Part shown: positions 52,502-63,056 of the stretch, one piece after another
How positions within the stretch are numbered: the first letter of the stretch is position 1
Layout: each line of letters starts with the position of its first letter
DNA from: Actinomyces sp. 432
GTDB taxonomy: Bacteria > Actinomycetota > Actinomycetes > Actinomycetales > Actinomycetaceae
Length of the DNA: 64,000 nucleotides
Assembly (NCBI RefSeq): GCF_009930875.1
Contig: NZ_CP025249.1
Location: 186,001 to 250,000 of the forward strand
Direction of reading: 5' to 3'
Position numbers and translations under genes: made by a program
The notes under the pieces: model-generated
Databases searched by the model: none
The model's input: the letters and a program-made list of their open reading frames with translations, nothing else
Told to the model about the DNA's origin: nothing

Positions 52502-53103
52502 ATGAGCAGTCATGACGCCGCTGTATCTGACGAAGCCCTCCTCGCAGCGCTCTTCACCGATGCCCACACGGCCCGCTCCTTCCGCGACGAGCCGGCGCCG
52601 ATAGAGCAGGTGCGGCGCGCCTATGACAACGCGCGCTGGGCCCCACGGCCCTGAACTCCCAGCCCATGCGTCTAGATCTGCTCGCCTCGCCCGAGGCGCG
52701 CCAGCGCCTCGCTCCGCTGATGGCCGGAATGAACCAGGAACCGGTGCTCAACGCGCCGCTGGCCCTGATCGTCTCCGCCGACCTTGCCCTGGACAAGTCC
52801 ATGCGCGAGCTCGGTACCTCCGAGCAGATGCTCGCGCGCCTGGCCGGTTCCCTGGAGATGCGTAAGAGCCTGGCTCGCGACTCCGCACTGATCCAGCTCG
52901 GCTACCTGGTTCTCGCCCTGCGCGCCGAGGGCCTCGACGTCGGCGTCATGACCGGCGCGGACCTGGCCGGCGTAGACGCCGAGTTCCACGCCGACCGCCC
53001 CTGGCAGGCCATCGCCGTCGTCTGCGTCGGGCACGGCGACGCCGACGCCTTCCACCCCCGCGCCGGCCGCCACGAGTTCGACGCCGTCTCCCAGGTGCTC
53101 TGA
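52502..53103 (+). pseudogene. Nitroreductase, RutE/HadB-like, with one frameshift
   Basis: Joined across one shift the product is about 200 residues: MSSHDAAVSDEALLAALFTD, then DAHTARSFRDEPAPIEQV, NARWAPTALNSQPMRLDLL and GLDVGVMTGADLAGVDAEF. The NAR-(W)AP-T-x-NSQPMR pattern is that of the malonic-semialdehyde reductase/RutE-like nitroreductases. The shift is at CCCC 52641-52644: one more C turns ARWAPRP-stop into ARWAPTALNSQ. No rut genes are nearby, so a pyrimidine-catabolic role is not supported. Confidence 0.85.
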
Positions 53104-53197
53104 GGCCAGCGGACCGCCTACAGGCCGCCACCCTGCTAACGTTCAGGGTGGCCCGGAGCCAGCAGGCCCGGCCACGACAACGGGTCGAGGAGGACTC

Positions 53198-54556
53198 ATG
53201 GGACTGGGATGGTTCGGCGCCCCCGAGCACAACCGCTGGCTTGCCGAGGAGACGCACGCGCTACTGCGTTACGCGCGGGCGGCCAAGGTGCCCGCCGGCT
53301 TCGGCTGGATCGGGGACGACGGCGCAGTCGACACCAGCCACCCAGTCGAGCTGTGGATCACCGGCCGCATGACCTTCGCCTTCTCCCTGGGCGCCCTGCT
53401 GGGTATCCCCGGCTGCCGCCGCTATGCCGACCACGGAGTGCGCGCCCTCAGCAAGGTGATGCGGGACCATGAGCACGGCGGCTGGTACTCCGCGGTCCGC
53501 CACGATCTCGACGCCGACGGCCACGGCGTCCCGGTAGACGCGGATGCCCGCAAGGAGTGCTACCAGCACGCCTTTGTACTGCTGGCCGCCGCGGCTGCGA
53601 CGGCCGCAAACCGGCCTGGCGCGCACGAACTGCTGCGCGACGCCATGGAGGTACAGAACCGCTACTGGTGGGATGACAGCTACGGGATGCCCACCGAGTC
53701 CTACGCCGCCGACTTCACCGCTCCCGAGGACTACCGCGGCATCAATGCCGCCATGCACACCGCGGAGGCATACCTGGCTACCGCGGACGTCACCGGAGAC
53801 ATCACCTGGCTGACCCGTGCCGTCCAGATCATCGACTACGCCGTCAACGTCCAGGCCCGCTCCCACGACTGGCGCATACCCGAGCACTACGACACCAGGT
53901 GGAAGCCCCGCCTGGATTACAACCGCGATGCGCCGGCCCACCCCTTCCGGCCCTACGGGGTCACCCCCGGCCACGGGCTGGAGTGGTCGCGCCTGACCGT
54001 GCAGGCTCGCGCCGCCCTGGTGGCCCGGTCCCTGCCCACGCCAGACTGGATGCTGGATGCGGCCGAGCAGCTCTTCGATCAGGCCCGCACCGACGGCTGG
54101 CGGGTGGACGGAGGCCCCGGCTTCGTCTACACCACAGACTTCGACGGGCGCCCGATTGTGCACGAGCGCATGCACTGGGTGATCTGTGAGGGCGTGTCCG
54201 CTGCCGCCGCCATCCGCCAGGCCCTGCTCGACGACGGCCGCGGCGAGATCGACGTCGAGCACTACGAGCACTGCTACCGCTCCTGGATCGACTACGCCGA
54301 GGAATACTTAATCAGGGCGCCCGGCGTGTGGACCCACGAGCTGAATCAGGCCAACGAGCCGTCCACCCGCACGTGGGATGGGCACCCGGACATCTACCAC
54401 GCCCTCCAGATGACACTGGCCGCCCGCGTGCCCGTGTGGCCCACCGTGGGGCAGGCGCTGAGCGAAGGGCGCCTGGACCAGCCCTCCCGTCCCGCGCGTG
54501 CGGTTGAGTCGGCGCGAGGCCAGTCGCGGCGGCGGGGCCTGTTCGGTAGAGGATGA
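53198..54556 (+). CDS. AGE family epimerase/isomerase
   Basis: The protein is 452 residues with an (alpha/alpha)6-barrel of the N-acylglucosamine 2-epimerase family. Conserved catalytic-region motifs are RKECYQHAFVLLAAAA (about 121-136), the histidine and glutamate in INAAMHTAEAYLA, RPYGVTPGHGLEWSRL (about 248-263) and MHWVICEGVSAAAA. The overall pattern is closest to sugar isomerases of the YihS/mannose-isomerase type. The C-terminal 40 residues are Arg/Ser-rich and not conserved. GGAGG precedes the ATG. It could be co-transcribed with the nitroreductase gene 95 bases upstream. Confidence 0.9.
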   Translation: MGLGWFGAPEHNRWLAEETHALLRYARAAKVPAGFGWIGDDGAVDTSHPVELWITGRMTFAFSLGALLGIPGCRRYADHGVRALSKVMRDHEHGGWYSAVRHDLDADGHGVPVDADARKECYQHAFVLLAAAAATAANRPGAHELLRDAMEVQNRYWWDDSYGMPTESYAADFTAPEDYRGINAAMHTAEAYLATADVTGDITWLTRAVQIIDYAVNVQARSHDWRIPEHYDTRWKPRLDYNRDAPAHPFRPYGVTPGHGLEWSRLTVQARAALVARSLPTPDWMLDAAEQLFDQARTDGWRVDGGPGFVYTTDFDGRPIVHERMHWVICEGVSAAAAIRQALLDDGRGEIDVEHYEHCYRSWIDYAEEYLIRAPGVWTHELNQANEPSTRTWDGHPDIYHALQMTLAARVPVWPTVGQALSEGRLDQPSRPARAVESARGQSRRRGLFGRG

Positions 54557-54684
54557 TCGACGCCGTGAGAGGAGGCACTCGCCCGCCGAGTGTCATCCTC
54601 CTGCGCTCCTGGTGCTAACATGCAACCTGTCCGCGGGCGCGTGTGCCTAGGTGCATGTGCTTAGGCGCGTGTGATTCGCGGGCT

Positions 54685-54770
54685 GGAGAGGTGACAGAGC
54701 GGCCGAATGTGGCGGTCTTGAAAACCGCTGTGCGCCTAGCGCACCGGGGGTTCGAATCCCTCCCTCTCCG
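54685..54770 (+). tRNA. tRNA-Ser (anticodon TGA)
   Basis: The acceptor stem is GGAGAGG with CCTCTCC. The anticodon loop is TCTTGAAAA with anticodon TGA, the long variable arm is typical of serine tRNAs (GCGCC/GCGCACC region), and the T-loop is GTTCGAATC. It reads UCN codons. The CCA end is not encoded. Confidence 0.95.
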
Positions 54771-54878
54771 CTACGGGCGGTGACGAGCCGTCGTCGGCGA
54801 TGCCTCGCAGGGCAATCGCGGCCGGTCGTTGCCTCACCCCGTGCGCTGGGGTAGGCTCATCGGGCCGATCCGGCAACT

Positions 54879-54965
54879 GGAGATGTCGCATAGTGGCCTA
54901 GTGCGCCTTCCTGCTAAGAAGGTTGGGGATAAAACCCCTCGGGAGTTCGAATCTCCCCATCTCCG
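54879..54965 (+). tRNA. tRNA-Ser (anticodon GCT)
   Basis: The acceptor GGAGATG pairs with CATCTCC. The anticodon GCT is in CTTCCTGCTAAGAAGG, and there is a long variable arm and a T-loop AGTTCGAATC. It reads AGC/AGU. Unlike the preceding tRNA, CCA follows directly in the genome (54966-54968). Confidence 0.95.
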
Positions 54966-55200
54966 CCACACGTTGGAATCCCAACGAAAAGTCCCTGGAT
55001 TCCGCCTACTCGCGGGAGTGTTCCGGGCGGCATGCGCCGCCTGCGGCCAGTGGGTGCCGACGGCAAGGTGACATGATCCACACGCCGCTTCCCCGCCAAG
55101 CTCTTCACCCACAGGGTCTCGGCTGGATAACGTGGGATACGGAGCTTGCTGCTCTGGTTCCGAAAACGCGTTTGCGCTCCCTACCTCAGGAAGAAGAACA

Positions 55201-58200
55201 GTGCGCCACCGCCCGCGATCCAAACACCCTGAACACCGCACCCGCCGCCCGCTGACTGTGGCGGCTGCCGCCCTGGCGGCAGTGGCCCTACTCGCCCCGG
55301 CAGCAGCCGCCCCCACCGCGGACGGCTCCCTTGCCGCCAGCCCCGCAGTCCCCACGATTCCCGACCCGGGCTCCGCCGGCACCAAGATCACTCGTGACAT
55401 CACCCTGCCGGACGGGACCGATGCCGAAGCCATCGAGAACCGCTGGTTCGTCGAGCTGGCCTCGCCGGCCGTCGCCGCCGGGGGAGACGCAGCGGCCGTA
55501 GCCGCCGAGCAGGACCAGCTGGCCGCGGCCATCCGCGACGCGGGTATTGATGCCGCAGTCACCACCGCATACGGAGAACTGTGGAACGGAGTCGCCCTCA
55601 CCATTGACGACGCCGACATCGACTCCCTGGCCCAGCTGGACGAGGTGGTCTCTATTCAGCCCGTGGTCCGCATCCCGGAGCCTGCTGAGCAGTACACCGC
55701 CGACTCCCGCAGCCAGGCCGAGCAGGCTGAGGGGATGCTAACCCCCCAGATGACAACAGCCCTGGACCTGACCGGCGCCGACCTCACCCACACTGAGCTC
55801 GGCTACACCGGCGCGGGCGTCAAGATCGGCATCATCGACTCCGGCGTGGACTACGACCACACCGAGTTCGGTGGCACCGGCGCTCCCGGCGCCGAGGCCG
55901 CTGAGGGGGACGGCTCCACCAGCTTCCCCAACGCCAAGGTCACCGTCGGCTACGACTTCGTCGGTGACGCCTACGGCGACCCGACCACCGCGGCCAAGGA
56001 CATGCAGGCCGCCTACAAGCCCGTACCGGACGCCTACCCCGACGACTGCTCCGGCCACGGCACCCACGTAGCGGGAATCGCCGCCGCCCGGGGGACGGCC
56101 GGCACCGCAGAGGTCACCGGCGTCGCCCCCGACGCGCAGATCGGCGCCTACCGGGTCTTCGGCTGCCAGGGCAGCTCCGACGCCGAGGTCATGGCTGCCG
56201 CGATGCAGCAGGCCGCAGCCGACGGCATGGACGTCATCAACCTGTCCGTCAGCGCCGACTACATGGTCGTCACCGACTACCCCATCACCGCCTCCGCGGA
56301 GGCGCTTGCCGCCCAGGGCGTCATCATCACCGCATCCCAGGGCAACGCCGGCGAGGCAGGCGTGTGGAGCCTGAGCGCCCCCGCCGCTGCCCCCCATGTG
56401 CTGGCCGCCGGCAGCGTAGACAACACCATCGCGCTCAGCCACTACCTGACCGCCTCCTCCGACTCCGCCGGCACCAGCCGGCAGTTCCTCTACGCAGTCG
56501 CCGAGGGCACATCCGCATCCCCCCAGCGCGACGATGACGTCCACTACCCGCTCGTCGCCTCCGGGGACCTGGCGGCAGACGGCGGTGACGAGGCCACCGA
56601 CCCCTCCCTGCTGTGCCAAGCCGCAGAGGCTGAGGCCTTCGCCGGGAAGATCGTGCTGGTGCGCCGCGGCGGCTGTGACTTCTACACCAAGGCCGCCAAC
56701 GCGCAGGCCGCCGGCGCCGTCGGCGTAGTGTTCGACAACTCCGCGCCCGGTCAGCTCGGCGTCAGCCTGACCAGCAGCGACGGCAGTGCCATCTCCATTC
56801 CCGCCGTCGCCATTGACCAGGCATCCGGGGACGCACTGCGCGCCGAGCTGCGTGACGACTCACAGCTCACCTTCGCCGAGGAGCCTGCGGAATTCAACAT
56901 CTCCACCGGTGGCAAGGTGTCCGCCTTCTCCTCCTGGGGGCTGAACACCGACCTCGGCCTGAAGCCTGACGTCGTCACCCCAGGCGGCTACATCTGGTCC
57001 ACCTGGCCGCTGGAGGACGGCGGCTACCGCTCCTCATCCGGCACCTCGATGGCCTCCCCCTACCTGGCCGGCGCGGTGGCCCTCATCCTGCAGGCGCACC
57101 CCGAGACCCGCCAGGCCTCCGGTACCGGACCCGTGGACGAGGTCGCCTGGCGGCTGCGCTCCACCGCCACCCCACTGGCCTGGTCTGGGGCCGACGACGC
57201 CGCCACGCTAGAGCCCGTCGCGCACCAGGGTGCCGGGCTGATCGACGTCGACGCCGCCATCCGGGCCACCACCGCCGTCAGCGCCTCCGTCCTCAATCTC
57301 GGTGAGTCCGAGCACTACCCCGACGGCAACACCCAGGAGGTCACCCTGACCAACCGGGCGGACACAGCCGTCACCTACGCCCTGTCACACACCGACGCCG
57401 TCACGGTCACCGGGCCCGCCTCCGCGCCTGAGCGGGGAACCAGTAGCCCGGCGACCGTCTCCACCGACGGCTCCACGATCACGGTGCCGGCCGCAGGCAC
57501 GGCCACCGTGGCCGTCACGATCACCGCCCCCGCGGACGCCGCCGACGGCGACCTGTACGGTGGCTGGCTTGAGCTCACGCCCGAGGACGGCGCCCAGGGA
57601 CAAGCCATCCGCATCCCCTACTCCGGGGTGGCCGGCAACCTCGCCGCCGCACAGGTCTTCGGTGACGCCACCGCGATCGTTGACCTGGACGGCAACGCGG
57701 TGAACACCGGCCGCTACGTGTTCGGCGACTCCACCCGTACCGCCGAGGGCGCGTACGAGGACCTCCCAGCCGTGCTTGTTGAGCCGCTGATCCCCTTCCG
57801 GGGCGCTGTTATGGAGGTCTCCCGGGTATACAACGACGGCACGGTCTCCTTCCTCGGCCCGGCCGACTACGACACCAGCTGGCGCGTGCGCGGGCGCAAC
57901 ATCGCCTTCGTCTGGTCCGGCGGCTACTACGACGCCGACGGCAGCTACCAGCAGGCCCCCACCGGCGACTACCAGCTGACCATCCGCGTGTGCCCGATCG
58001 GCGGAGACGGCACACAGGCCTCCGACTGGGCGGCCTGGACCTCCCCGGAGATCTCCATCGACTGGAAGACCGCCGACTACCTGCCCCAGTCCTCCCTGGC
58101 GGTAACCGCGCCCGATACGGCCGCTTCCGCCGTGGATGACAACATCTTCACCACCGCCACCGCCCAGGCCGCAGAATCCGGCTATGTGATCGACCTAGGC

Positions 58201-58809
58201 GATACCTACGACGTGACCAAGGTTCACTACACCCCCGACCAGGAGACAAGCGCCACCCACGCCACGAGCCTGGACGCGCAGGTGTCCCAGGACGGTGAGA
58301 ACTGGGAACCGGTCGGCATGGTTGAGATCGACCCCACCCGCTGGGCCCCCGCGGTCCTGGAGCTCGACCAGGCGGTACGCGCGCGCTATGTGCGTGTGGA
58401 CGTGGCCAACACCCGGTCGGGGGAGGAGAACGGCGTTAGTGTCGCCGAGCTGCGCGTCGCCGGCAACAAGTCCCCGGCGGCGCCGGGCGCCGCTTCCAGC
58501 ACAGGCCCCGGTGCCGGCACGGGGGCGGATCCGAGTGGAACCCACTCCGGGGCGGTCGCCCCGACGGGTGGGGCCGCTGCGCCGTCGTCATCGGGGGCGG
58601 GAGCACAACCGTCGGCGAGCGCGCCGAGCAGTCCCGCTGAAACGCAGGCAGCTCACCAGGGGAGTGGTGCGGGGCAGGCAGCGGCGGCAGGGATCGGTAG
58701 CCAGTCGCTGGCCCGTACGGGCGCGTATACCGCCTTCGGCCTGGTGGCCCTGGCCCTGGTGCTGGTCGGCTCCGCCATGCTGTGGCTGCGCCGTCACTAC
58801 CGGCTCTGA
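55201..58809 (+). CDS. Cell-wall-anchored S8 (subtilisin-like) serine protease with PA and discoidin domains
   Basis: The precursor is 1202 residues. GTG 55201 has AGGAAGAAG upstream and starts an Arg-rich signal peptide (cleavage near AAAAPTADG). An inhibitor-like propeptide (about 55-150) precedes the S8 domain: D in IIDSGVDYDH (about 213), H in GHGTHVAGIAA (about 286), S in SSSGTSMASPYLAG (about 615). A PA domain (about 455-560) is inserted in the catalytic domain, as in C5a-peptidase-type enzymes. Fn3-like beta domains follow. An F5/8 type C domain (about 990-1085, with YVIDLGDTYDVTKVHY) lies before a Gly/Ser/Pro stalk. The end is the sorting signal LARTG, a hydrophobic helix and RRHYRL, so it should be sortase-anchored. 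Confidence 0.93.
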   Translation: MRHRPRSKHPEHRTRRPLTVAAAALAAVALLAPAAAAPTADGSLAASPAVPTIPDPGSAGTKITRDITLPDGTDAEAIENRWFVELASPAVAAGGDAAAVAAEQDQLAAAIRDAGIDAAVTTAYGELWNGVALTIDDADIDSLAQLDEVVSIQPVVRIPEPAEQYTADSRSQAEQAEGMLTPQMTTALDLTGADLTHTELGYTGAGVKIGIIDSGVDYDHTEFGGTGAPGAEAAEGDGSTSFPNAKVTVGYDFVGDAYGDPTTAAKDMQAAYKPVPDAYPDDCSGHGTHVAGIAAARGTAGTAEVTGVAPDAQIGAYRVFGCQGSSDAEVMAAAMQQAAADGMDVINLSVSADYMVVTDYPITASAEALAAQGVIITASQGNAGEAGVWSLSAPAAAPHVLAAGSVDNTIALSHYLTASSDSAGTSRQFLYAVAEGTSASPQRDDDVHYPLVASGDLAADGGDEATDPSLLCQAAEAEAFAGKIVLVRRGGCDFYTKAANAQAAGAVGVVFDNSAPGQLGVSLTSSDGSAISIPAVAIDQASGDALRAELRDDSQLTFAEEPAEFNISTGGKVSAFSSWGLNTDLGLKPDVVTPGGYIWSTWPLEDGGYRSSSGTSMASPYLAGAVALILQAHPETRQASGTGPVDEVAWRLRSTATPLAWSGADDAATLEPVAHQGAGLIDVDAAIRATTAVSASVLNLGESEHYPDGNTQEVTLTNRADTAVTYALSHTDAVTVTGPASAPERGTSSPATVSTDGSTITVPAAGTATVAVTITAPADAADGDLYGGWLELTPEDGAQGQAIRIPYSGVAGNLAAAQVFGDATAIVDLDGNAVNTGRYVFGDSTRTAEGAYEDLPAVLVEPLIPFRGAVMEVSRVYNDGTVSFLGPADYDTSWRVRGRNIAFVWSGGYYDADGSYQQAPTGDYQLTIRVCPIGGDGTQASDWAAWTSPEISIDWKTADYLPQSSLAVTAPDTAASAVDDNIFTTATAQAAESGYVIDLGDTYDVTKVHYTPDQETSATHATSLDAQVSQDGENWEPVGMVEIDPTRWAPAVLELDQAVRARYVRVDVANTRSGEENGVSVAELRVAGNKSPAAPGAASSTGPGAGTGADPSGTHSGAVAPTGGAAAPSSSGAGAQPSASAPSSPAETQAAHQGSGAGQAAAAGIGSQSLARTGAYTAFGLVALALVLVGSAMLWLRRHYRL

Positions 58810-58841
58810 AATTCCCGTGAGGTGACCGGTTGATCCGCGCC

Positions 58842-58881
58842 CGCCTTGGCCGGGGAGGTACCACCCTCCCCGGCCAAGGCG
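58842..58881. terminator. Strong stem-loop after the S8 protease gene
   Basis: CGCCTTGGCCGGGGAGG (58842-58858) and CCTCCCCGGCCAAGGCG (58865-58881) form a perfect 17-bp stem with a 6-base loop. There is no U tract. Confidence 0.75.
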
Positions 58882-59026
58882 ACGGAAGCAGTGCGGTCCC
58901 GCTCCCGCCGGAGGCGCGTCCCGGACGTGAACCGGGCGCGGATCACAGCTGTGCCAAGACTCACGGCCCGTCGATTTGTGAGGCGCCGGTTCGCCGGGTA
59001 ATGTTCCGGACTGTCCGAACCGGATT

Positions 59027-59099
59027 GCGCCAGTAGCTCAATGGATAGAGCATCTGACTACGGATCAGAAGGTTGGGGGTTCGAGTCCCTTCTGGCGCA
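59027..59099 (+). tRNA. tRNA-Arg (anticodon ACG)
   Basis: The acceptor GCGCCAG pairs with CTGGCGC. The D-arm is TAGCTCAATGGATAGAGCA, the anticodon ACG is in CTGACTACGGATCAG, and the T-loop is GGTTCGAGTCC. The A34 is presumably converted to inosine to read CGN. Confidence 0.96.
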
Positions 59100-59102
59100 C
59101 TG

Positions 59103-59146
59103 ACGCCCCGTCATCGGCTGAATAGTCGGTGTTGCGGGGCGTTTTC
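59103..59146 (+). terminator. Rho-independent terminator after tRNA-Arg
   Basis: ACGCCCCG (59103-59110) pairs with CGGGGCGT (59135-59142), followed directly by a short T tract (TTTT within GTTTTCC). Confidence 0.8.
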
Positions 59147-59297
59147 CATGCCCCCAACGGGCATGAGGCGCCGCCCCGGCGGGCTGCCAGGCAGCACACC
59201 GCGAGCGGGAGCGCCGTCGGGAAGCCGCCCTAGCAAGGCTCACGCCCGGCTCCCGACCCAGTTACCTGATTCACTTTCACAACTACGAAAGGCCCTC

Positions 59298-60029
59298 ATG
59301 GCACCCCTGTCCAAGCGCCTCGGCGCCGAGTTCATCGGCACCTTCTGGCTCGTCTTCGCCGGCTGCGGTTCCGCAGTACTCGCCGCCACCGCCATCACTG
59401 ACAGCAACTTCCCCGTAGGCATCGGCTACCTCGGCGTGGCCCTGGCCTTCGGCCTGGCCGTGACCACCATGGCCTACGCCGTCGGCGCCATCTCCGGCGG
59501 CCACTTCAACCCCGCCGTCACCCTCGGCCTGGCCGTCGCCGGCCGCTTCGCCTGGAAGGACCTGCTGCCCTACTGGTGCATCCAGGTGGTGGGCGGCCTG
59601 GTGGGCGGCGGCGTCCTGTACGCCATCGCCTCCGGCTCCAGCAGCTTCGACGTGGCCGCCAACGGCTTCGCGGCCAACGGCTACGGCGACCACTCCCCGC
59701 ACGGCTACGGCCTGGCCGCCGGCTTCATCTGCGAGCTGGTCATGACCGCGATCTTCCTGATCGTCATCCTCGGCTCCACCGACTCCCGCGCCCCCAAGGG
59801 CTTCGCCCCGCTGGCCATCGGCGCCACCCTGACCCTCATCCTGCTGGTCTCCATCCCGGTCACCAACGCCTCCGTCAACCCGGCCCGCTCCATCGCCGTC
59901 GCCTTCGAGGCCGGCAACGGCGCCCCCGGGCAGCTGTGGCTGTTCATCGTCGCCCCGCTCCTGGGCGCAGCCATCGCCGGCTTCTGCTACGCCTTCCTGG
60001 TAGGTAAGGACCCCGAGCAGGACGCCTGA
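59298..60029 (+). CDS. aqpZ: Aquaporin Z-type water channel (MIP family)
   Basis: The protein is 243 residues with six membrane helices and two half-helices. The first pore motif is NPAVT in [18 protein letters not shown] (about 67-84) and the second is NPARS in [15 protein letters not shown] (about 189-203). The small, histidine-containing selectivity pattern and the short loops favour the water-selective AqpZ group rather than GlpF; this is a judgement from sequence style. AAAGG precedes the ATG. It is flanked by terminators on both sides and is thus a single-gene unit. Confidence 0.88.
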   Translation: MAPLSKRLGAEFIGTFWLVFAGCGSAVLAATAITDSNFPVGIGYLGVALAFGLAVTTMAYAVGAISGGHFNPAVTLGLAVAGRFAWKDLLPYWCIQVVGGLVGGGVLYAIASGSSSFDVAANGFAANGYGDHSPHGYGLAAGFICELVMTAIFLIVILGSTDSRAPKGFAPLAIGATLTLILLVSIPVTNASVNPARSIAVAFEAGNGAPGQLWLFIVAPLLGAAIAGFCYAFLVGKDPEQDA

Positions 60030-60064
60030 CCGTACCCGCGAGCCGGCCACCCCGGCCCGCGCGC

Positions 60065-60116
60065 AACGGCCCCTCATCCCCGGCTACTCGTAGCGAGACG
60101 GGCATGAGGGGCCGTT
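60065..60116. terminator. Stem-loop after aqpZ
   Basis: AACGGCCCCTCAT (60065-60077) and ATGAGGGGCCGTT (60104-60116) pair perfectly over 13 bases. The loop is 26 bases and contains a smaller CTACTCGTAG dyad. Confidence 0.7.
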
Positions 60117-60171
60117 CGCTCCCCCGGGCCTGCCGCAGAAATCCCGGGACCGCCGACGGTCCGGGCCGCCT

Positions 60172-61629
<1,458 letters not shown>

Positions 61630-61660
61630 CCCTCCCGGCCAGCTCTCACGCCCCTCCCCG

Positions 61661-61693
61661 CCGAGACCGGCACTTGTAACGTGCCGAGACCGG
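61661..61693 (+). repeat. Direct repeat pair CCGAGACCGG, 23-bp period
   Basis: CCGAGACCGG is at 61661-61670 and 61684-61693 with a 13-base spacer (CACTTGTAACGTG). It is followed by TAGATATGGCGG. An inverted pair lies at 63007-63039, so the two flank the metI-like gene. Confidence 0.8.
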
Positions 61694-61730
61694 TAGATAT
61701 GGCGGCGCACGGTTTGGTCCGCAACGCCGA

Positions 61731-62959
61731 TCACGCCGCCTGTTTGCTCGCCCGGTCCAGCGCCTGCCGCAGGTCGGCGGTCAGATCAGCGGCGTCCTCA
61801 ATGCCGACGCTCAACCGCAGCAGCTGCTCCGTCAGCCCGTAGGCGGCGCGCGTGTCCGGGGGCACATCCGCATGCGTCTGCACGCTCGGGCACGTCACCA
61901 GCGACTCCACCCCGCCGAGCGACTCGGCGAAGGTGAACACCCGCACCCCCTCCAGGAACGCGGCCACGTCGACGCCGTCGGCCAGCTCGAAGGAAACCAT
62001 GCCGGACCGTCCTGGATACAGCACCCGCGTCACCCGGGCGTCGGCGCGCAGGAAGTCGGCCACCTTCCGGGCGTTGGTCTCATGCCGCTCCATGCGCAGC
62101 GACAGCGTCTTCAGCCCCCGCAGCAGCAAGAACGCGTCAAATGGACCCAGCGTTGCCCCGGTCGTGTTCAACTGATACTGGAGTCGCTCACCCAGCGCCG
62201 AGTCATTTACGACGACGGCGCCCGCCATGACGTCGTTGTGCCCGGCCAGGTACTTGGTGGCCGAGTACACGGCCACGTCCGCCCCCAGCTCCAGCGGCTG
62301 GCAGATCACCGGCGTGTAGAAGGTGTTGTCCACCGCCAGCAGGGCGCCGACCGCGTGCGCCCAGCCGGCCACCCGCGCAATGTCCAGCTCGGTCATCATC
62401 GGGTTGGTGGGGGTCTCGATCAACACCAACGCAGCCGGCCGTTGCAGCGCCTCCCGCAGCCCCTCCTCGCCGACCACGAAGTCCACCTCGTAGGCGCCGT
62501 CGTCGGCCAGGCAGCTCAAGTACCTGTAGGTGCCGCCGTACAGGTCCTCCAGGGCAACGATCCGCGACCCGTACGGTGCCAGCGTGGTGACCGTCAGCTG
62601 CACCGCCGCCATGCCGGAAGCCAGGGCGAAGGCGGCTGCACCGCCGTCGAGCCGGGCCAGCGCGTCCTGCAGGACGTCGCGGGTGGGGGAAGCGGTGCGC
62701 GTGTAGTCGTAGCCGGTGGATGCACCCAGGCCCGGGTGCCCGAAGGCAGTCGACAGGTGGATCGGCGTCGTGATGGCGCCGGTGGCCGGGTCGGTGCCGG
62801 TGCCCACGTGCGCCAGAACGGTGTCGAGCCGCCAGGGGGCGGGGGATGCGGTCCAGGAGTGATGGTGCTGGATCGGGGCGGTGCGACACTCGGAATGGTC
62901 GACGACGGCGGGCCCGGGGACGGCTGCGGGGACTGCGTGGGGCTGGAATCGATGGACAT
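61731..62959 (-). pseudogene. metI: MetI-like cystathionine gamma-synthase / PLP trans-sulfuration enzyme, frameshift in the N-terminus
   Basis: The main frame (62807 to 61731, 358 residues) matches the Cys/Met metabolism PLP family, closest by recall to Bacillus MetI: ITTPIHLSTAFGHPGLGAST, GYDYTRTASPTRDVL, LYGGTYRYLSCLADDGAY. The PLP lysine is in VYSATKYLAGHND. The family needs about ten more residues before GTG 62807, and upstream bases do encode them (APWRLDTVLAHVGTG), continuing back without a start. One added G at the GGGG run 62939-62942 joins this to ATG 62959 (MSIDSSPHAVPAAVPG). The product makes cystathionine from an activated homoserine. It is followed by a MalY/PatB-type gene, the next step of the pathway. 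Confidence 0.85.
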
Positions 62960-63006
62960 AAGAGCTTTCGGAGTGGGTGTTGGGCGCACTGTGCGCGTTA
63001 CTTGTG

Positions 63007-63039
63007 CCGGTCTCGGCATGTCATTGGTGCCGGTCTCGG
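63007..63039 (-). repeat. Direct repeat pair CCGGTCTCGG, 23-bp period
   Basis: CCGGTCTCGG is at 63007-63016 and 63030-63039 with spacer CATGTCATTGGTG. It is the inverted counterpart of 61661-61693. It lies between the aminotransferase stop and the metI-like start. Confidence 0.8.
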
Positions 63040-63056
63040 TGAGATGGGGCGGTGGG

